Source: Kmv42 sp040757455 (GTDB lineage Bacteria; Nitrospirota; Thermodesulfovibrionia; Thermodesulfovibrionales; SM23-35). Taken from it: 16,383 bases of DNA. The notes beneath the pieces were generated by a model that was given only the letters and a program-made list of their open reading frames with translations, searched no databases and was not told the origin of the DNA. Below are positions 1 through 9,400 of the stretch, piece after piece; the stretch's first letter is position 1; each line of letters begins with the position of its first letter. The stretch covers positions 1-16,383 of the forward strand of contig JBFLXE010000051.1 in the NCBI GenBank assembly GCA_040757455.1, read 5' to 3'. Made by a program: the position numbers and the translations under genes.

Positions 1-120
1 GTTTAATTGGACAGCATCTCATGTACAGAAAAGGGAACCTGGTTTTGAAAATGCACTTTTTCTTGTCTAAAAGCCTTATTTCATGCGAGGGCATTTTATA
101 AATTCAGATTATTTTGGACA

Positions 121-163
121 GCAATGACATTTAATATAAACGCATTAAATGAAGTGTCATTGC
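121..163. repeat. Inverted repeat (hairpin) overlapping the palindromic repeat
   Basis: CATTTAAT at 128-135 pairs with ATTAAATG at 144-151 across an 8-base loop. Outside it, GCAATGACA at 121-129 is the reverse complement of TGTCATTGC at 155-163, with a 3-base asymmetry. The right arm is shared with the next repeat (155-236), so the two hairpins are mutually exclusive. Position in the leader of a long operon makes an effect on transcription or mRNA stability possible, but nothing shows it. Confidence 0.6.
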
Positions 164-236
164 AAGGAGTCCGCCAAAGCGGATGACGAAGCAATCCAAA
201 GACGAGATTGCCACGCCCTTCGGGCTCGCAATGACA
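155..236. repeat. Palindromic intergenic repeat with nested hairpins
   Basis: TGTCATTGC (155-163) pairs with GCAATGACA (228-236). Nested inside are TCCGC/GCGGA (170-174 with 179-183), GCAATC/GATTGC (191-196 with 206-211) and GCCC/GGGC (215-218 with 221-224), a cloverleaf-like or cruciform arrangement of about 82 bases. From memory, this type (GTCATTGC, then a CCGCCAAAGCGG hairpin, then a CCCTTCGGG hairpin) is dispersed in many copies in intergenic DNA of several environmental bacterial lineages, like REP elements. No transposase is present. It lies just upstream of the operon start. Confidence 0.75.
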
Positions 237-288
237 ATGTAAAAGCATTTATTGCGTTATCTATAGTTTCGTTTCAAAATGAGGTTAT

Positions 289-2277
289 ATGAGAGAAGTT
301 GAGGGAAGGACAAGAGTTGTCATCGAATCCGTAGCACCGGAAATCGACGGCGGAAGATTCCCCATCAAGAGAGTAGTTGGTGAAAAGGTTATCGTCGAGG
401 CTGACATATTCGCCGACGGACATGACAAGGTGACAGCCAGACTTCTTTACAAGGGTCCGAACAGTCTGAACTGGCAGGAAGTGCCTATGCGTCACATCGA
501 AAATGACAGGTGGGGGGCTGAGTTTTTTGTAGAGGAGATCGGAATATATAAATACACAGTGACCGGATGGATCAATCGTTACGAAACGTGGCGGGACGAT
601 CTGAAAAAAAAGTTTGACGCGGGACGGGATATTACAGTGGAAATCCTACAGGGGGTAAGGTATATCGAAGAAACATTGAGATTGATTTCTGGTGAGGACA
701 AGGAGAGACTTCAGATGATCGCGCGCTTTCTCATAACGGAGCAAGAAAAAGAAAAGCTTGTTTCTACCGCTTTAAACAGAGAGACAGGTCTTCTCATGGA
801 GAAACATTCTGAAAAACGCTTTGCCGCGAGATACGGGAAAGAACTCAGGGTTGTCGTTGACAGGCCGAAGGCGCTCTTCAGTTCATGGTATGAACTTTTT
901 CCGCGCTCATGCCCGCGCCGTTCCGGCAAACACGGTACCCTGAAAGATGTTGAGGCGATTCTGCCGGAGATCGTACGCATGGGATTCGACGTTCTGTATC
1001 TGTCTCCGATTCATCCTGTGGGCAGGACAAACCGCAAAGGAAAGAACAATGTATTGAGCAATGTACCTGACGATGTCGGAAGTCCCTGGGCGATTGGCTC
1101 GGATAAAGGGGGACATAAATCAATTCATCCCGACCTTGGAAAATTTGAAGATTTCAAAAATCTGATAGACAGGGCAAAAGAGTACGGGATCGAAATTGCC
1201 ATGGACATCGCTTTCCAGTGTTCTCCTGATCATCCTTATGTTAAGGAGCATCCGGATTGGTTCAACTGGCGACCAGATGGAACATTGCAGTTCGCTGAAA
1301 ATCCGCCTAAGAAGTATGAAGATATTGTTCCATTGAATTTTGAATGTGATCAATGGCGGGACCTGTGGGAGGAACTGAAGAGTGTCGTTCTCTTCTGGAT
1401 TGAAAAGGGCGTGAGGATTTTCAGGGTTGATAATCCGCATACAAAACCATTTCCTTTTTGGGAGTGGCTTATCACCGGCATCAAAAAGGATTATCCGGAT
1501 GTAATTTTCCTGTCAGAGGCATTTACGAGGCCGAAGGTGATGTACCGCCTCGCTAAACTCGGGTTTACGCAATCTTATACATATTTTGCATGGAGGAATA
1601 CGAAATCGGAACTCGGTCAATATATCAATGAACTGACTACAACAGAAATAAGGGAATATTTCAGGCCGAGTTTCTGGCCAAATACGCCTGATATTCTTAC
1701 GGAGTTTCTTCAATACGGTGGAAGGAATGCTTTTATGATGAGACTCGTCCTCGCTGCAACCTTATCCTCCAACTACGGAATTTACGGTCCTCCCTTTGAA
1801 CTTGCTGTCCGTGAGGCGCTTCCCGGGAAAGAGGAATATTTGAACTCAGAAAAGTATGAAATCAAAGAATGGGACTGGGATAGGGAAGGAAATCTTAAGG
1901 AGTTCATCGCAAGGATCAATAAGATCAGAAGAGAAAATCCCGCTCTTCAGGCCACGTCGAATATAATGTTTTATGAAGTGGATAATGACAGTCTCCTCTT
2001 CTTCGGAAAGACAACGGAAGATCTCTCGAACGTAATACTTGTTATAGTCAATCTTGATCCTTTCCATAAACATTCGGGGTGGGTGAGGATACCTGTGCTC
2101 GAACTCGGCATTGATCCTGGTCAGCCTTACCTGGTTCATGACCTTCTGGGCGATGATAAATACATCTGGCACGGTGAACGCAACTTTGTCGAGGTAAATC
2201 CTCATATCTCTCCTGCTTACGTCTTCAGAGTTCGCAAGAGATTAAAAAGGGAGACCGATTTTGACTATTTCATGTGA
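289..2277 (+). CDS. glgE: GlgE: alpha-1,4-glucan:maltose-1-phosphate maltosyltransferase
   Basis: Extends linear alpha-1,4-glucan by transferring maltosyl units from maltose 1-phosphate and releasing phosphate; cytoplasmic, GH13 subfamily 3. The 662-residue length is normal. An N-terminal beta domain (about 10-110, with the VIVEADIFADGHD stretch) and a helical insert precede the GH13 barrel (from about 190). The nucleophile is D381 in RVDNPHTKP and the acid is E410 in FLSEAF; the third acidic residue is near 468 in WPNTPDIL. The ENPPKKY motif (about 337-343) and N382 match phosphate-binding positions known in characterised GlgE. The reading frame opens with ATG 289 behind GAGG at 281-284, and the N-terminus matches the family's usual start. 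The stop is 12 bases before the next gene, which makes the substrate. Confidence 0.97.
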   Translation: MREVEGRTRVVIESVAPEIDGGRFPIKRVVGEKVIVEADIFADGHDKVTARLLYKGPNSLNWQEVPMRHIENDRWGAEFFVEEIGIYKYTVTGWINRYETWRDDLKKKFDAGRDITVEILQGVRYIEETLRLISGEDKERLQMIARFLITEQEKEKLVSTALNRETGLLMEKHSEKRFAARYGKELRVVVDRPKALFSSWYELFPRSCPRRSGKHGTLKDVEAILPEIVRMGFDVLYLSPIHPVGRTNRKGKNNVLSNVPDDVGSPWAIGSDKGGHKSIHPDLGKFEDFKNLIDRAKEYGIEIAMDIAFQCSPDHPYVKEHPDWFNWRPDGTLQFAENPPKKYEDIVPLNFECDQWRDLWEELKSVVLFWIEKGVRIFRVDNPHTKPFPFWEWLITGIKKDYPDVIFLSEAFTRPKVMYRLAKLGFTQSYTYFAWRNTKSELGQYINELTTTEIREYFRPSFWPNTPDILTEFLQYGGRNAFMMRLVLAATLSSNYGIYGPPFELAVREALPGKEEYLNSEKYEIKEWDWDREGNLKEFIARINKIRRENPALQATSNIMFYEVDNDSLLFFGKTTEDLSNVILVIVNLDPFHKHSGWVRIPVLELGIDPGQPYLVHDLLGDDKYIWHGERNFVEVNPHISPAYVFRVRKRLKRETDFDYFM

Positions 2278-2289
2278 GAGGCGGAATTG

Positions 2290-5200
2290 ATGCCGGAGAA
2301 AGAATTGTATATCGAGGAGTCTCCTCTTTGGTATAAAGATGCAATAATCTACGAGGTTCATGTAAGGGCTTTCTATGATAACAACGGCGATGGCATTGGT
2401 GATCTGAAAGGACTTAGAGAAAAGCTCGACTATTTAGAGAGCCTGGGCATAACTGCCATATGGCTCCTGCCTTTTTATCCGTCCCCCCTGCGGGACGACG
2501 GTTACGATATATCCGATTATTTTAGTGTCCATCCCCAGTATGGAACTCTCCATGATTTTAAAGAATTTCTCCGGGAAGCTCACAAAAGAGGAATTCGTGT
2601 CATAACTGAACTCGTCCTGAATCACACCTCTGACCAACATTCCTGGTTTCAAAAATCGAGAAAAGGGAAAAACTCCAGGTGGAGAGATTTTTACGTCTGG
2701 AGCGATACAGCCGAAAAATACAAGGACGCAAGGATAATATTCAAGGACTTCGAGACATCTAACTGGGCATGGGATCATGTCGCAAAGGCATATTACTGGC
2801 ATCGCTTTTACTCACATCAGCCTGACTTGAACTACGACAACTTGCATGTCCAGAAAACAATGTTTCGTGTCATAGATTTCTGGTTTTCGACGGGGGTTGA
2901 CGGCCTCAGGCTCGATGCAGTCCCCTATCTGTTTGAAAGAGAAAATACAAATTGTGAAAATCTCTCCGAAACATACGAATTTTTGAGAAAGCTGAGGGCC
3001 CATGTGGATAACAAATTCAGTAACAGGATGCTTCTGGCAGAAGCCAATCAATGGCCGGAGGATGCCATTAATTATTTCGGGGATGGTGATATATGTCACA
3101 TGGCTTTTCACTTCCCTTTGATGCCCAGGATATTCATGTCTTTATGGATGGAAGACAGGTTTCCGATCATAGACATATTCGAACAGACTCCTTCTATTCC
3201 AGATATATGCCAATGGGCGCTTTTTTTGAGAAATCACGATGAGCTGACCCTTGAAATGGTGACTGATGAGGAAAGAGATTATATGTACAAAGTATATGCC
3301 AGGGATCCTACAGCGAGGATAAATCTCGGGATTCGCAGACGTCTGGCACCACTTCTCGGAAATCATTTAAGAAAGATAGAGCTAATGAATATTCTGCTAT
3401 TCTCTCTTCCGGGAACCCCTGTTATTTATTATGGAGATGAAATTGGCATGGGAGACAATTATTATCTTGGTGACAGAAACGGCGTCCGGACGCCTATGCA
3501 ATGGAGTGCGGACAGAAATGCCGGCTTTTCCCGGGCGAATCCTCAAAAACTCTATCTTCCGGTCATTATTGATCCTGAATATCACTACGAAGCTGTTAAT
3601 GTAGAAAATCAGGAGAGGAATCAGTCGTCTCTTCTCTGGTGGATGAAGAGGATCATATCCATGAGGAAACGTTTTAAATCTTTTGGCAGGGGAACTATTG
3701 AGTTTCTACTATCTGAAAATCCAAAGGTACTCGCTTTTCTTCGTCAATACGAAGACGAAACGCTTCTTATAGCCGTAAATCTCTCACGTTACCCGCAGAT
3801 CGTTGAGCTCGACCTTTCACGGTTTTCGGGTTATACACCTGAAGAGGTGTTCAGCAGGAATAAATTTCCCGTCATCAAAGATTCTCCTTATGTGCTTACG
3901 CTGGGATTTTACGATTATTTCTGGTTTTCTCTACTGAAAGAAGAAGAAGTGATAAGATTCGGCGATTTATTTGCCACGGTTCCTGAACTGGTTGTGAGCG
4001 GAACCTGGCAGAATGTTTTTCAGGGCAAAACGAGGGAAAAGCTGGAAGATGAAATTCTTCCTTCGTATATAACTGGTTGCAGATGGTTTGGAGGGAAGGC
4101 AAGAAGAATCCGCCAGATAAAGATTGTTGAAAATATTTCGGTCGGGAAGATAGATTCGAGCACCAATATGATTTTCATAAAGGTTCTATACTCAGAGGGA
4201 TTGCCTGATGTTTACCTTCTCCCCATCTCTTTTCTTTCCGGAGATGAAGCAAGAAAGGTCATAGAAGAAAAGCCCTATATAATCGTGTCACGCCTCAGAA
4301 GCGGTGATGGCGAAGGAATTCTATACGACGGAGTTTACAGCGAAGAGTTTCGTAAAGACCTTTTGTGGCTTATGGCACGACGTCACAACATTAAAGGTGT
4401 CTACGGGTATCTTGCTGCCTACCCGGGAAGATTTTTCAAAAAAATGAAAGGAGGAGAAATTCTTTCCGAAAAATCTCATGTTCTGAAGGCGGAACAGAGC
4501 AATACATCTGTACTGTATGGAAACAGGTTTTTCTTCAAGCTCTTCAGACGGCTTGACGAGGGAACAAATCCAGATCTCGAAATAGGGAAGTTTCTTACAC
4601 GAGCTGATTTCAGGAATATAGCGCCCTTTGCCGGGGCAATCGAATACAGAAGGCCTGGTACCGAGCCGGTAGTAGTAGGCCTGTTGCAGAACTTTGTGCC
4701 GAATCAAGGAGACTGCTGGACATATTCGCTTGACTCAGTGGAGAGATACTTTGACAGAGTCCTCTCGAAAAGATCAGAAATAAAAGAACTGCCGAATGTA
4801 CCTTCCTCACTTCTCGATGTAGATTTTCAGCGCATTCCCCTGATTCTCCAGGAATTAATAGGCATTGACTATCTCGAAATGGTCGCTCTTCTCGGGAAGA
4901 GAACAGCTGAACTGCATCTTTCCCTCGCGTCTGACCTGGAAGACCCGAATTTCTCACCAGAGCCTTTCTCTCTTCTTTATCAGAGATCTATCTACCAGTC
5001 CATGCAGAGTCTTTCAAAGAGGGTATTCGAGCAGCTCAAGAAGAATATCAAAAATCTTCCGGAAAACATGAGAGAATTTGCGAATGAGATTTTGAACCGC
5101 GAAAAGGAGATAATTGAGCGTTTCAAGGCGATTTTGAAAAAGAAGATCTCTGTGACAAGGATCAGAATTCACGGCGATTATCATTTGGGACAGGTCCTCT

Positions 5201-5613
5201 ATACAGGAAATGATTTTATTATTATCGATTTCGAGGGAGAACCCGCCAGGCTGTTGAGTGAACGGAGGCTTAAACGCTCACCTCTTAGAGACGTAGCGGG
5301 AATGGTAAGGTCATTTCATTATGCGACCTATTCAGCGCTCTTCAAACATTTCCTTTTCAGATCAGAGGATATCAACACGCTGGAACCCTGGATCAATCTC
5401 TGGTATTCATATGCAAGCGGAGTGTTCATCAAATCCTATCTCGATACCGCAAAAGGAGCATCTTTCATTCCGGGAGAGACTGAGGATGTCGAAATGATTT
5501 TGAAGATTTTCCTCCTCGAGAAGAGCGTTTATGAAGTCGGGTATGAGTTGAACAACAGGCCTGAATGGGTGATCATCCCCCTGAAGGGGATTAAACTTCT
5601 GCTGGAGGTTTAA
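2290..5613 (+). CDS. treS: Trehalose synthase-maltokinase fusion (TreS-Mak/Pep2)
   Basis: Bifunctional enzyme: the N-terminal half isomerises trehalose and maltose, the C-terminal half phosphorylates maltose with ATP to maltose 1-phosphate, the GlgE donor. GH13 subfamily 16 domain at about 10-550: nucleophile D209 (GLRLDAV), acid E251 (LLAEANQW), D317 in NHDE. After a linker near 558-590 comes the maltokinase: a cap motif RWFGGKAR (598-605), likely ATP-site K750 and E764, catalytic D963 in HGDYHLGQ, and metal-binding DFEGEP (980-985). At 1107 residues it has the usual fusion length. ATG 2290 is chosen over the adjacent TTG 2287 because GAGAGG at 2276-2281 gives 8-base spacing. Fusion is expected to help pass maltose between sites, as in the TreS-Pep2 complex of mycobacteria. 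Confidence 0.96.
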   Translation: MPEKELYIEESPLWYKDAIIYEVHVRAFYDNNGDGIGDLKGLREKLDYLESLGITAIWLLPFYPSPLRDDGYDISDYFSVHPQYGTLHDFKEFLREAHKRGIRVITELVLNHTSDQHSWFQKSRKGKNSRWRDFYVWSDTAEKYKDARIIFKDFETSNWAWDHVAKAYYWHRFYSHQPDLNYDNLHVQKTMFRVIDFWFSTGVDGLRLDAVPYLFERENTNCENLSETYEFLRKLRAHVDNKFSNRMLLAEANQWPEDAINYFGDGDICHMAFHFPLMPRIFMSLWMEDRFPIIDIFEQTPSIPDICQWALFLRNHDELTLEMVTDEERDYMYKVYARDPTARINLGIRRRLAPLLGNHLRKIELMNILLFSLPGTPVIYYGDEIGMGDNYYLGDRNGVRTPMQWSADRNAGFSRANPQKLYLPVIIDPEYHYEAVNVENQERNQSSLLWWMKRIISMRKRFKSFGRGTIEFLLSENPKVLAFLRQYEDETLLIAVNLSRYPQIVELDLSRFSGYTPEEVFSRNKFPVIKDSPYVLTLGFYDYFWFSLLKEEEVIRFGDLFATVPELVVSGTWQNVFQGKTREKLEDEILPSYITGCRWFGGKARRIRQIKIVENISVGKIDSSTNMIFIKVLYSEGLPDVYLLPISFLSGDEARKVIEEKPYIIVSRLRSGDGEGILYDGVYSEEFRKDLLWLMARRHNIKGVYGYLAAYPGRFFKKMKGGEILSEKSHVLKAEQSNTSVLYGNRFFFKLFRRLDEGTNPDLEIGKFLTRADFRNIAPFAGAIEYRRPGTEPVVVGLLQNFVPNQGDCWTYSLDSVERYFDRVLSKRSEIKELPNVPSSLLDVDFQRIPLILQELIGIDYLEMVALLGKRTAELHLSLASDLEDPNFSPEPFSLLYQRSIYQSMQSLSKRVFEQLKKNIKNLPENMREFANEILNREKEIIERFKAILKKKISVTRIRIHGDYHLGQVLYTGNDFIIIDFEGEPARLLSERRLKRSPLRDVAGMVRSFHYATYSALFKHFLFRSEDINTLEPWINLWYSYASGVFIKSYLDTAKGASFIPGETEDVEMILKIFLLEKSVYEVGYELNNRPEWVIIPLKGIKLLLEV

Positions 5614-5615
5614 TA

Positions 5616-7559
5616 ATGTCGGTTAAAAAAAGAAAAAAGGCATCAAGCATAATTCATAAAGTGAGCCTGCTTTCTGATCATGATATATACCTCTTTAAAG
5701 AGGGAAATCATTTCAGACTTTACGAGAAGCTGGGAGCTCATCCGATGATGATCGATGGAGGCAAAGGGACATTATTTGCAGTATGGGCTCCAAATGCCGA
5801 AATGGTTTCTGTCATCGGGAATTTTAATAAGTGGAATAAGAGGGCCCACCCTTTACGGATACGAAACGACGGATCTGGCATCTGGGAGGGGTTTATTCCG
5901 GATGTGACGAGTGGCGACACTTACAAATTTCATATTAAATCACGTTACAGCAATTATAAAGCGGACAAGGGCGATCCCTTCGCCTTTTACTGGCAAGTCC
6001 CGCCCGAGACAGCATCCATTGTATGGAATCTTGAGTACAAATGGCATGACAGTGAATGGATGCTGAAAAGGCCTAAGTCGAATTCTCTTGTGGCACCAAT
6101 TTCCATTTACGAAGTCCACCTTGGCTCCTGGAGGCGTGTGATAGGAGAAAAAAATAGGTTTCTCACATATAGGGAAATGGCTCACTATCTGGCGGACTAT
6201 GTAAATGATATGGGATTTACCCATGTTGAATTTCTTCCCGTAATGGAACATCCTTTTTACGGCTCCTGGGGATATCAGACAGTTGGATATTATGCGCCGA
6301 CGAGCAGATATGGCGTGCCACAGGATTTTATGTATTTGGTGGATTATCTCCATCAGAACGGAATTGGTGTGGTTTTAGATTGGGTGCCGTCTCATTTCCC
6401 CGATAACGAGCACGGGCTGGTATATTTTGATGGCACTCATCTCTACGAACATGCTGATCCCAGAAAAGGGTTCCATCCGGACTGGAACAGTTATATATTC
6501 AATTACGGCAGGCACGAGGTGCGGAATTTTCTCATCAGCAGTGCTCTATTCTGGCTTGAAAAATACCATATCGACGGCCTCAGAGTCGACGCCGTCGCAT
6601 CTATGCTGTATCTCGACTACGCGAGGAGACACGGTGAGTGGATACCGAATGAATACGGAGGAAATGAGAATCTGGAGGCAATCGAATTCTTGAAGAGATT
6701 CAATGAAATGACTTACGGCCACTTCCCCGATATCCAGACTATTGCCGAGGAGTCGACGGCGTGGCCGATGGTTTCACGACCTGTATACGTGGGTGGATTG
6801 GGATTCGGAATGAAATGGAACATGGGCTGGATGCATGACACGCTGGATTATTTTTCGAAAGATCCAATTTTTAGAAAATATCATCACAACCAGTTGACCT
6901 TTAGTATCTGGTACGCATTTTTCGAAAACTTCATTCTTCCACTTTCGCATGACGAGGTGGTACATGGAAAAGGTGCACTTTTCGGAAAGATGCCGGGAGA
7001 TGAATGGCAGAAATATGCGAATTTGAGGCTTCTTTACGGATATATGTATGGTCATCCTGGTAAGAAGCTCCTTTTTATGGGTGGAGAATTCGGGCAGTGG
7101 AAAGAATGGAATCACGATGAAAGTCTGGAATGGCATGTCCTGCGGTATCCCTATCACAACGGGGTTCTGCTGTGGGTACGTGACCTGAACCGCTTGTACC
7201 AGACAGAGCCCGCTCTCTATGAGTTGGATTTCAGTGCAGAGGGTTTCGAATGGATAGATTTCTCTGACTGGGAAAACAGTATTATAAGTTTCATAAGGAA
7301 GGGTAAAAGCAAGAAGGATGTCATTCTCATTGTCTGCAATTTCACCCCTATCCCGAGATTCAACTACAGAGTTGGGGTTCCATCAGGCGGATACTGGAGG
7401 GAAATGCTTAACAGCGATGCGACAACATACCGCGGGAGCGGTCACGGGAATGCAGGCGGTGCAGAGGCTTCTCCGATACCTGCACACGGCAGATACTATT
7501 CTCTTTCTTTAACCTTACCACCCCTCGGAATACTCTTCTTCAAAAAAGAAGGGCCTTAA
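5616..7559 (+). CDS. glgB: GlgB: 1,4-alpha-glucan branching enzyme
   Basis: Cuts alpha-1,4 chains and re-attaches them as alpha-1,6 branches; works on the polymer made by GlgE. A single CBM48 module lies at about 50-135 (FAVWAPNAE, IGNFNKW), followed by a GH13 subfamily 9 barrel. Catalytic residues: D325 in GLRVDAV, E378 in IAEEST, D446 in SHDEVVHGK. Their spacing (53 and 121) equals that of E. coli GlgB D405/E458/D526 as I recall it. At 647 residues it is the short type with one N-terminal module. The start ATG sits two bases after the previous stop, with GGAGG (5604-5608) inside the end of treS, so translation is probably coupled. Confidence 0.97.
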   Translation: MSVKKRKKASSIIHKVSLLSDHDIYLFKEGNHFRLYEKLGAHPMMIDGGKGTLFAVWAPNAEMVSVIGNFNKWNKRAHPLRIRNDGSGIWEGFIPDVTSGDTYKFHIKSRYSNYKADKGDPFAFYWQVPPETASIVWNLEYKWHDSEWMLKRPKSNSLVAPISIYEVHLGSWRRVIGEKNRFLTYREMAHYLADYVNDMGFTHVEFLPVMEHPFYGSWGYQTVGYYAPTSRYGVPQDFMYLVDYLHQNGIGVVLDWVPSHFPDNEHGLVYFDGTHLYEHADPRKGFHPDWNSYIFNYGRHEVRNFLISSALFWLEKYHIDGLRVDAVASMLYLDYARRHGEWIPNEYGGNENLEAIEFLKRFNEMTYGHFPDIQTIAEESTAWPMVSRPVYVGGLGFGMKWNMGWMHDTLDYFSKDPIFRKYHHNQLTFSIWYAFFENFILPLSHDEVVHGKGALFGKMPGDEWQKYANLRLLYGYMYGHPGKKLLFMGGEFGQWKEWNHDESLEWHVLRYPYHNGVLLWVRDLNRLYQTEPALYELDFSAEGFEWIDFSDWENSIISFIRKGKSKKDVILIVCNFTPIPRFNYRVGVPSGGYWREMLNSDATTYRGSGHGNAGGAEASPIPAHGRYYSLSLTLPPLGILFFKKEGP

Positions 7560-7561
7560 AG

Positions 7562-9400
7562 ATGCACGTCGGCGCATATTATACCGGTGACGGAAAATGT
7601 GGATTTTCAGTATGGGCGCCTTTTCGTGAAAGGATTGCAGTGAAAATAGTTTCACCAGAAGAAAAAATTATACCCATGGAAAAAGATAAAAGAGGATACT
7701 GGAAAATATCAACCGAAGGCGTTTACCCGGATGCCCTGTATTTTTATTATCTTGACGGTGAGATTGAGAGGCCAGATCCTGCCTCTCATTGGCAGCCGCA
7801 AGGTGTTCACGGACCTTCACAGGTAGTTGATCACAACGCTTTTAATTGGGAGGACAATAACTGGAGAGGAATTCCTTTGTCTGAAATGATTATGTATGAG
7901 TTACATGTGGGAACATTTACTCCGGAGGGAACCTTCAATGCCATTATTGGGCGTCTCCAGGACATCATCACTTTGGGCATAAATTCAATAGAAATTATGC
8001 CAATTGCGCAATTCCCCGGCGAGAGAAACTGGGGCTATGACGGTGCTCACCTTTTTGCTGTTCAAAATTCCTATGGCGGGCCGGTTGGCCTTAAAAAGCT
8101 TATCAATGAATGTCACAAAAATGAGATCGCCGTGATACTCGATGTCGTCTATAATCACTTCGGACCCGAGGGCAACTGTCTTCATGACTTCGGACCTTAT
8201 TTTACAGAAAAATACAGAACGCCGTGGGGCATGGCAGTCAATTTTGATGACGCTTACAGCAACGAGGTAAGAAACTTTTTTATAGAAAATGCTCTGCACT
8301 GGTTTAAAAACTATCATATCGACGCGCTTCGCCTTGACGCCATTCACGGGATTTCAGACATGAGTGCGAGACCTTTCCTTCAAGAACTCGCAGACAGGGT
8401 TCAGGAATTTTCGCAGACGGAAGGAAGGAAATATTATCTGATAGCAGAAAGCGATTTAAACGATTCGAAAGTGACCAGGCCAAGGGAATTGAGCGGATTC
8501 GGTTTTGACGCCCAGTGGTGTGATGATTTTCACCATTCTCTACATAGTCTTGTTACGGGTGAGGACAGTGGATATTATGCAGATTTCGGAAGAACAAGTC
8601 ATCTGAAGAAATCTCTGAAAGAGGGCTACGTTTATTCGGGACAGTATTCCCTCTACAGAAAAAGGAACCACGGCAATTCCTCGAAAGATCTTCCTGCTTC
8701 GCAATTTATTGTCTTTTCACAGAATCACGACCAGATTGGAAACAGAATGCTAGGTGAAAGACTGACAAGCCTTGTCTCTTTTGAATCATTGAAGCTCGTT
8801 GCGGCTTCCGTCATTCTATCCCCTTTTATGCCTCTCCTTTTTATGGGCGAGGAATATGGCGAGAATGCTCCGTTTCTCTATTTTGTGAGCCATTCCGATG
8901 CGGATCTCGTCACCGCAGTAAGGGAGGGAAGAAAGAAAGAGTTTAAAGCTTTTGGATGGAAAACAGAACCCCCGGATCCCCAAGGTGAAGAAACGTTCGA
9001 GAAGTCAAAGATACAGTGGGAAAAGAGAAAATCAGGGTATCATAAGACTATGCTCAATTTTTACAAATATCTCATATCTCTGAGAAGGATAGAACCCGCT
9101 CTCTCCCATCTTGACAAGGACAATCTTGACGTGAATGGGTTTGAAGAAGAGAAGCTTTTGACAATACACAGGTGGAAAGACGACAGTCACGTGTTCTTTA
9201 TCCTGAATTTCGATAAATATGACAGGAGATTAAGAGTCCCGGTTACTGAGGGAGAATGGGAAAAAATCCTTGACTCTTCTGACATCCGCTGGGGTGGCCC
9301 CGGCTCATTATTTCCGGACAAGATTATGGCTGGTGATGAAGCGACTGCAAAGGGTGAGAGTATCGTTGTTTACAAAAAGGAAACACCCATAAATGGATAG
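7562..9400 (+). CDS. treZ: TreZ: malto-oligosyltrehalose trehalohydrolase
   Basis: Hydrolyses the alpha-1,4 bond next to the trehalose end of malto-oligosyltrehalose, releasing free trehalose; acts after TreY. An N-terminal E-set domain (about 1-100; FSVWAPF near 15) leads into a GH13 subfamily 10 barrel with the family signature LHVGTFTPEG from 114. Catalytic residues: D259 in ALRLDAI, E296 in LIAESDL, D390 in SQNHDQIGNRM; the last motif is typical of TreZ and separates it from branching enzymes. Length of 612 residues is normal. Start ATG 7562 follows the glgB stop by two bases, with AGAAGGG at 7547-7553. Its stop overlaps the next gene's start by 8 bases. It is separated from treY by a broken GH57 gene. 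Confidence 0.95.
   Translation: MHVGAYYTGDGKCGFSVWAPFRERIAVKIVSPEEKIIPMEKDKRGYWKISTEGVYPDALYFYYLDGEIERPDPASHWQPQGVHGPSQVVDHNAFNWEDNNWRGIPLSEMIMYELHVGTFTPEGTFNAIIGRLQDIITLGINSIEIMPIAQFPGERNWGYDGAHLFAVQNSYGGPVGLKKLINECHKNEIAVILDVVYNHFGPEGNCLHDFGPYFTEKYRTPWGMAVNFDDAYSNEVRNFFIENALHWFKNYHIDALRLDAIHGISDMSARPFLQELADRVQEFSQTEGRKYYLIAESDLNDSKVTRPRELSGFGFDAQWCDDFHHSLHSLVTGEDSGYYADFGRTSHLKKSLKEGYVYSGQYSLYRKRNHGNSSKDLPASQFIVFSQNHDQIGNRMLGERLTSLVSFESLKLVAASVILSPFMPLLFMGEEYGENAPFLYFVSHSDADLVTAVREGRKKEFKAFGWKTEPPDPQGEETFEKSKIQWEKRKSGYHKTMLNFYKYLISLRRIEPALSHLDKDNLDVNGFEEEKLLTIHRWKDDSHVFFILNFDKYDRRLRVPVTEGEWEKILDSSDIRWGGPGSLFPDKIMAGDEATAKGESIVVYKKETPING

Larger units (their letters stand above)
1..288. other. 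Non-coding leader upstream of glgE
   Basis: I see no gene in this stretch; its right half is occupied by overlapping inverted repeats (121-163 and 155-236, listed separately). A 10-base word, TTGGACAGCA, occurs twice in direct orientation at 7-16 and 114-123. The promoter for the long downstream operon should lie here or further left. The best -10-like hexamer is TATAGT at 262-267, but no convincing -35 lies 16-18 bases before it, so I do not call a promoter. A GAGG at 281-284 serves as the ribosome binding site of glgE. Confidence 0.6.

Noticed and set aside
262..267. TATAGT as the -10 element of the operon promoter
   Set aside because: No acceptable -35 hexamer lies 16-18 bases upstream, and the start would be only about 20 bases before the glgE ATG.
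274..495. Minus-strand open frame opposite the 5' end of glgE
   Set aside because: It lies opposite a well-supported gene, as do the other minus-strand frames in the cluster; none shows a ribosome binding site or family motif.
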